Source: Nitrospirota bacterium
GTDB lineage: Bacteria; Nitrospirota; Nitrospiria; Nitrospirales; Nitrospiraceae
Assembly: GCA_028876065.1 (NCBI GenBank)
Contig: JAGWTI010000031.1
Span: 1-33,315, forward strand
Length of the DNA: 33,315 bases
Reading direction: 5' to 3'
Shown here: positions 33,272 to 33,315 of the stretch, piece by piece
How positions within the stretch are numbered: position 1 is the stretch's first letter
Layout of the letters: the number at the start of each line of letters is the position of its first letter
Notes under the pieces: model-generated
Database searches by the model: none
What the model saw: only the letters and a program-made list of their open reading frames with translations
Told to the model about the DNA's origin: nothing
Position numbers and translations under genes: made by a program

Positions 33272-33315
33272 ACAGGCTGGCGAGTCTAACATAGGGGTTT
33301 TCAGCCAGTCAACGA

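Overview
The window is a high-GC bacterial chromosome segment with no phage or plasmid backbone. Several things fit the phylum Nitrospirota, genus Nitrospira or a relative: core gene clusters in standard order, many lipoproteins and outer-membrane barrels, a di-heme cytochrome c peroxidase, and dense small repeats. That assignment is inferred from gene content; no rRNA is present to confirm it.

Layout. (1) 1-8569 is a cell-surface locus. It holds the tail of a duplicated lipoprotein, a short coiled-coil lipoprotein, and a 1746-residue lipoprotein with a G8/CEMIP-TMEM2-like right-handed beta-helix. After these come an outer-membrane barrel, the full second copy of the duplicated lipoprotein, and a second barrel whose signal peptide is put out of frame by a run of seven G. 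Traces at 1-404 show that a lipoprotein-plus-barrel cassette was once duplicated and the first barrel lost. (2) 8570-13409 holds a nested MITE-like repeat, an M24 peptidase, a long TatA, a HEAT-repeat lipoprotein, an FGE-like protein and a PilZ protein. (3) 13479-17199 is the minus-strand tig-clpP-clpX chaperone/protease cluster with tRNA-Leu upstream. (4) 17462-25642 is more varied: a HEAT-repeat exported protein, a Tat-exported ABC substrate-binding protein, a methyltransferase, an AT-richer membrane protein, a flavin monooxygenase, a fused ATPase-acetyltransferase regulator, and the divergent cytochrome c peroxidase. (5) 25731-29597 is the conserved tRNA-Ser, SRP RNA (ffs), dnaX, ybaB, recR cluster, with the SRP RNA gene embedded in an array of about 122-bp repeats. 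(6) 29683-33271 holds a DksA-like zinc-finger gene, two lipoproteins, a SnoaL-like protein, a 214-bp MITE with perfect terminal inverted repeats, a REP hairpin pair and tRNA-Val.

Links between genes. TatA (10312-11127) could export the SRRRF-signalled binding protein (18776-20038). ClpX and ClpP form one protease, and trigger factor feeds the same protein quality-control system. DnaX, YbaB and RecR serve replication and repair. Sigma70-like promoters are visible for tatA, the PilZ gene, tRNA-Leu, the ATPase/GNAT operon, the peroxidase, tRNA-Ser, the dksA-like gene and a small lipoprotein. Two of these genes (PilZ, dksA-like) appear to start leaderless or nearly so.

The most unusual parts are the giant beta-helix lipoprotein with its matching small coiled-coil partner, the homopolymer frameshift in the barrel gene, the inverted repeats around ffs, and the REP hairpins with compensatory stem changes.
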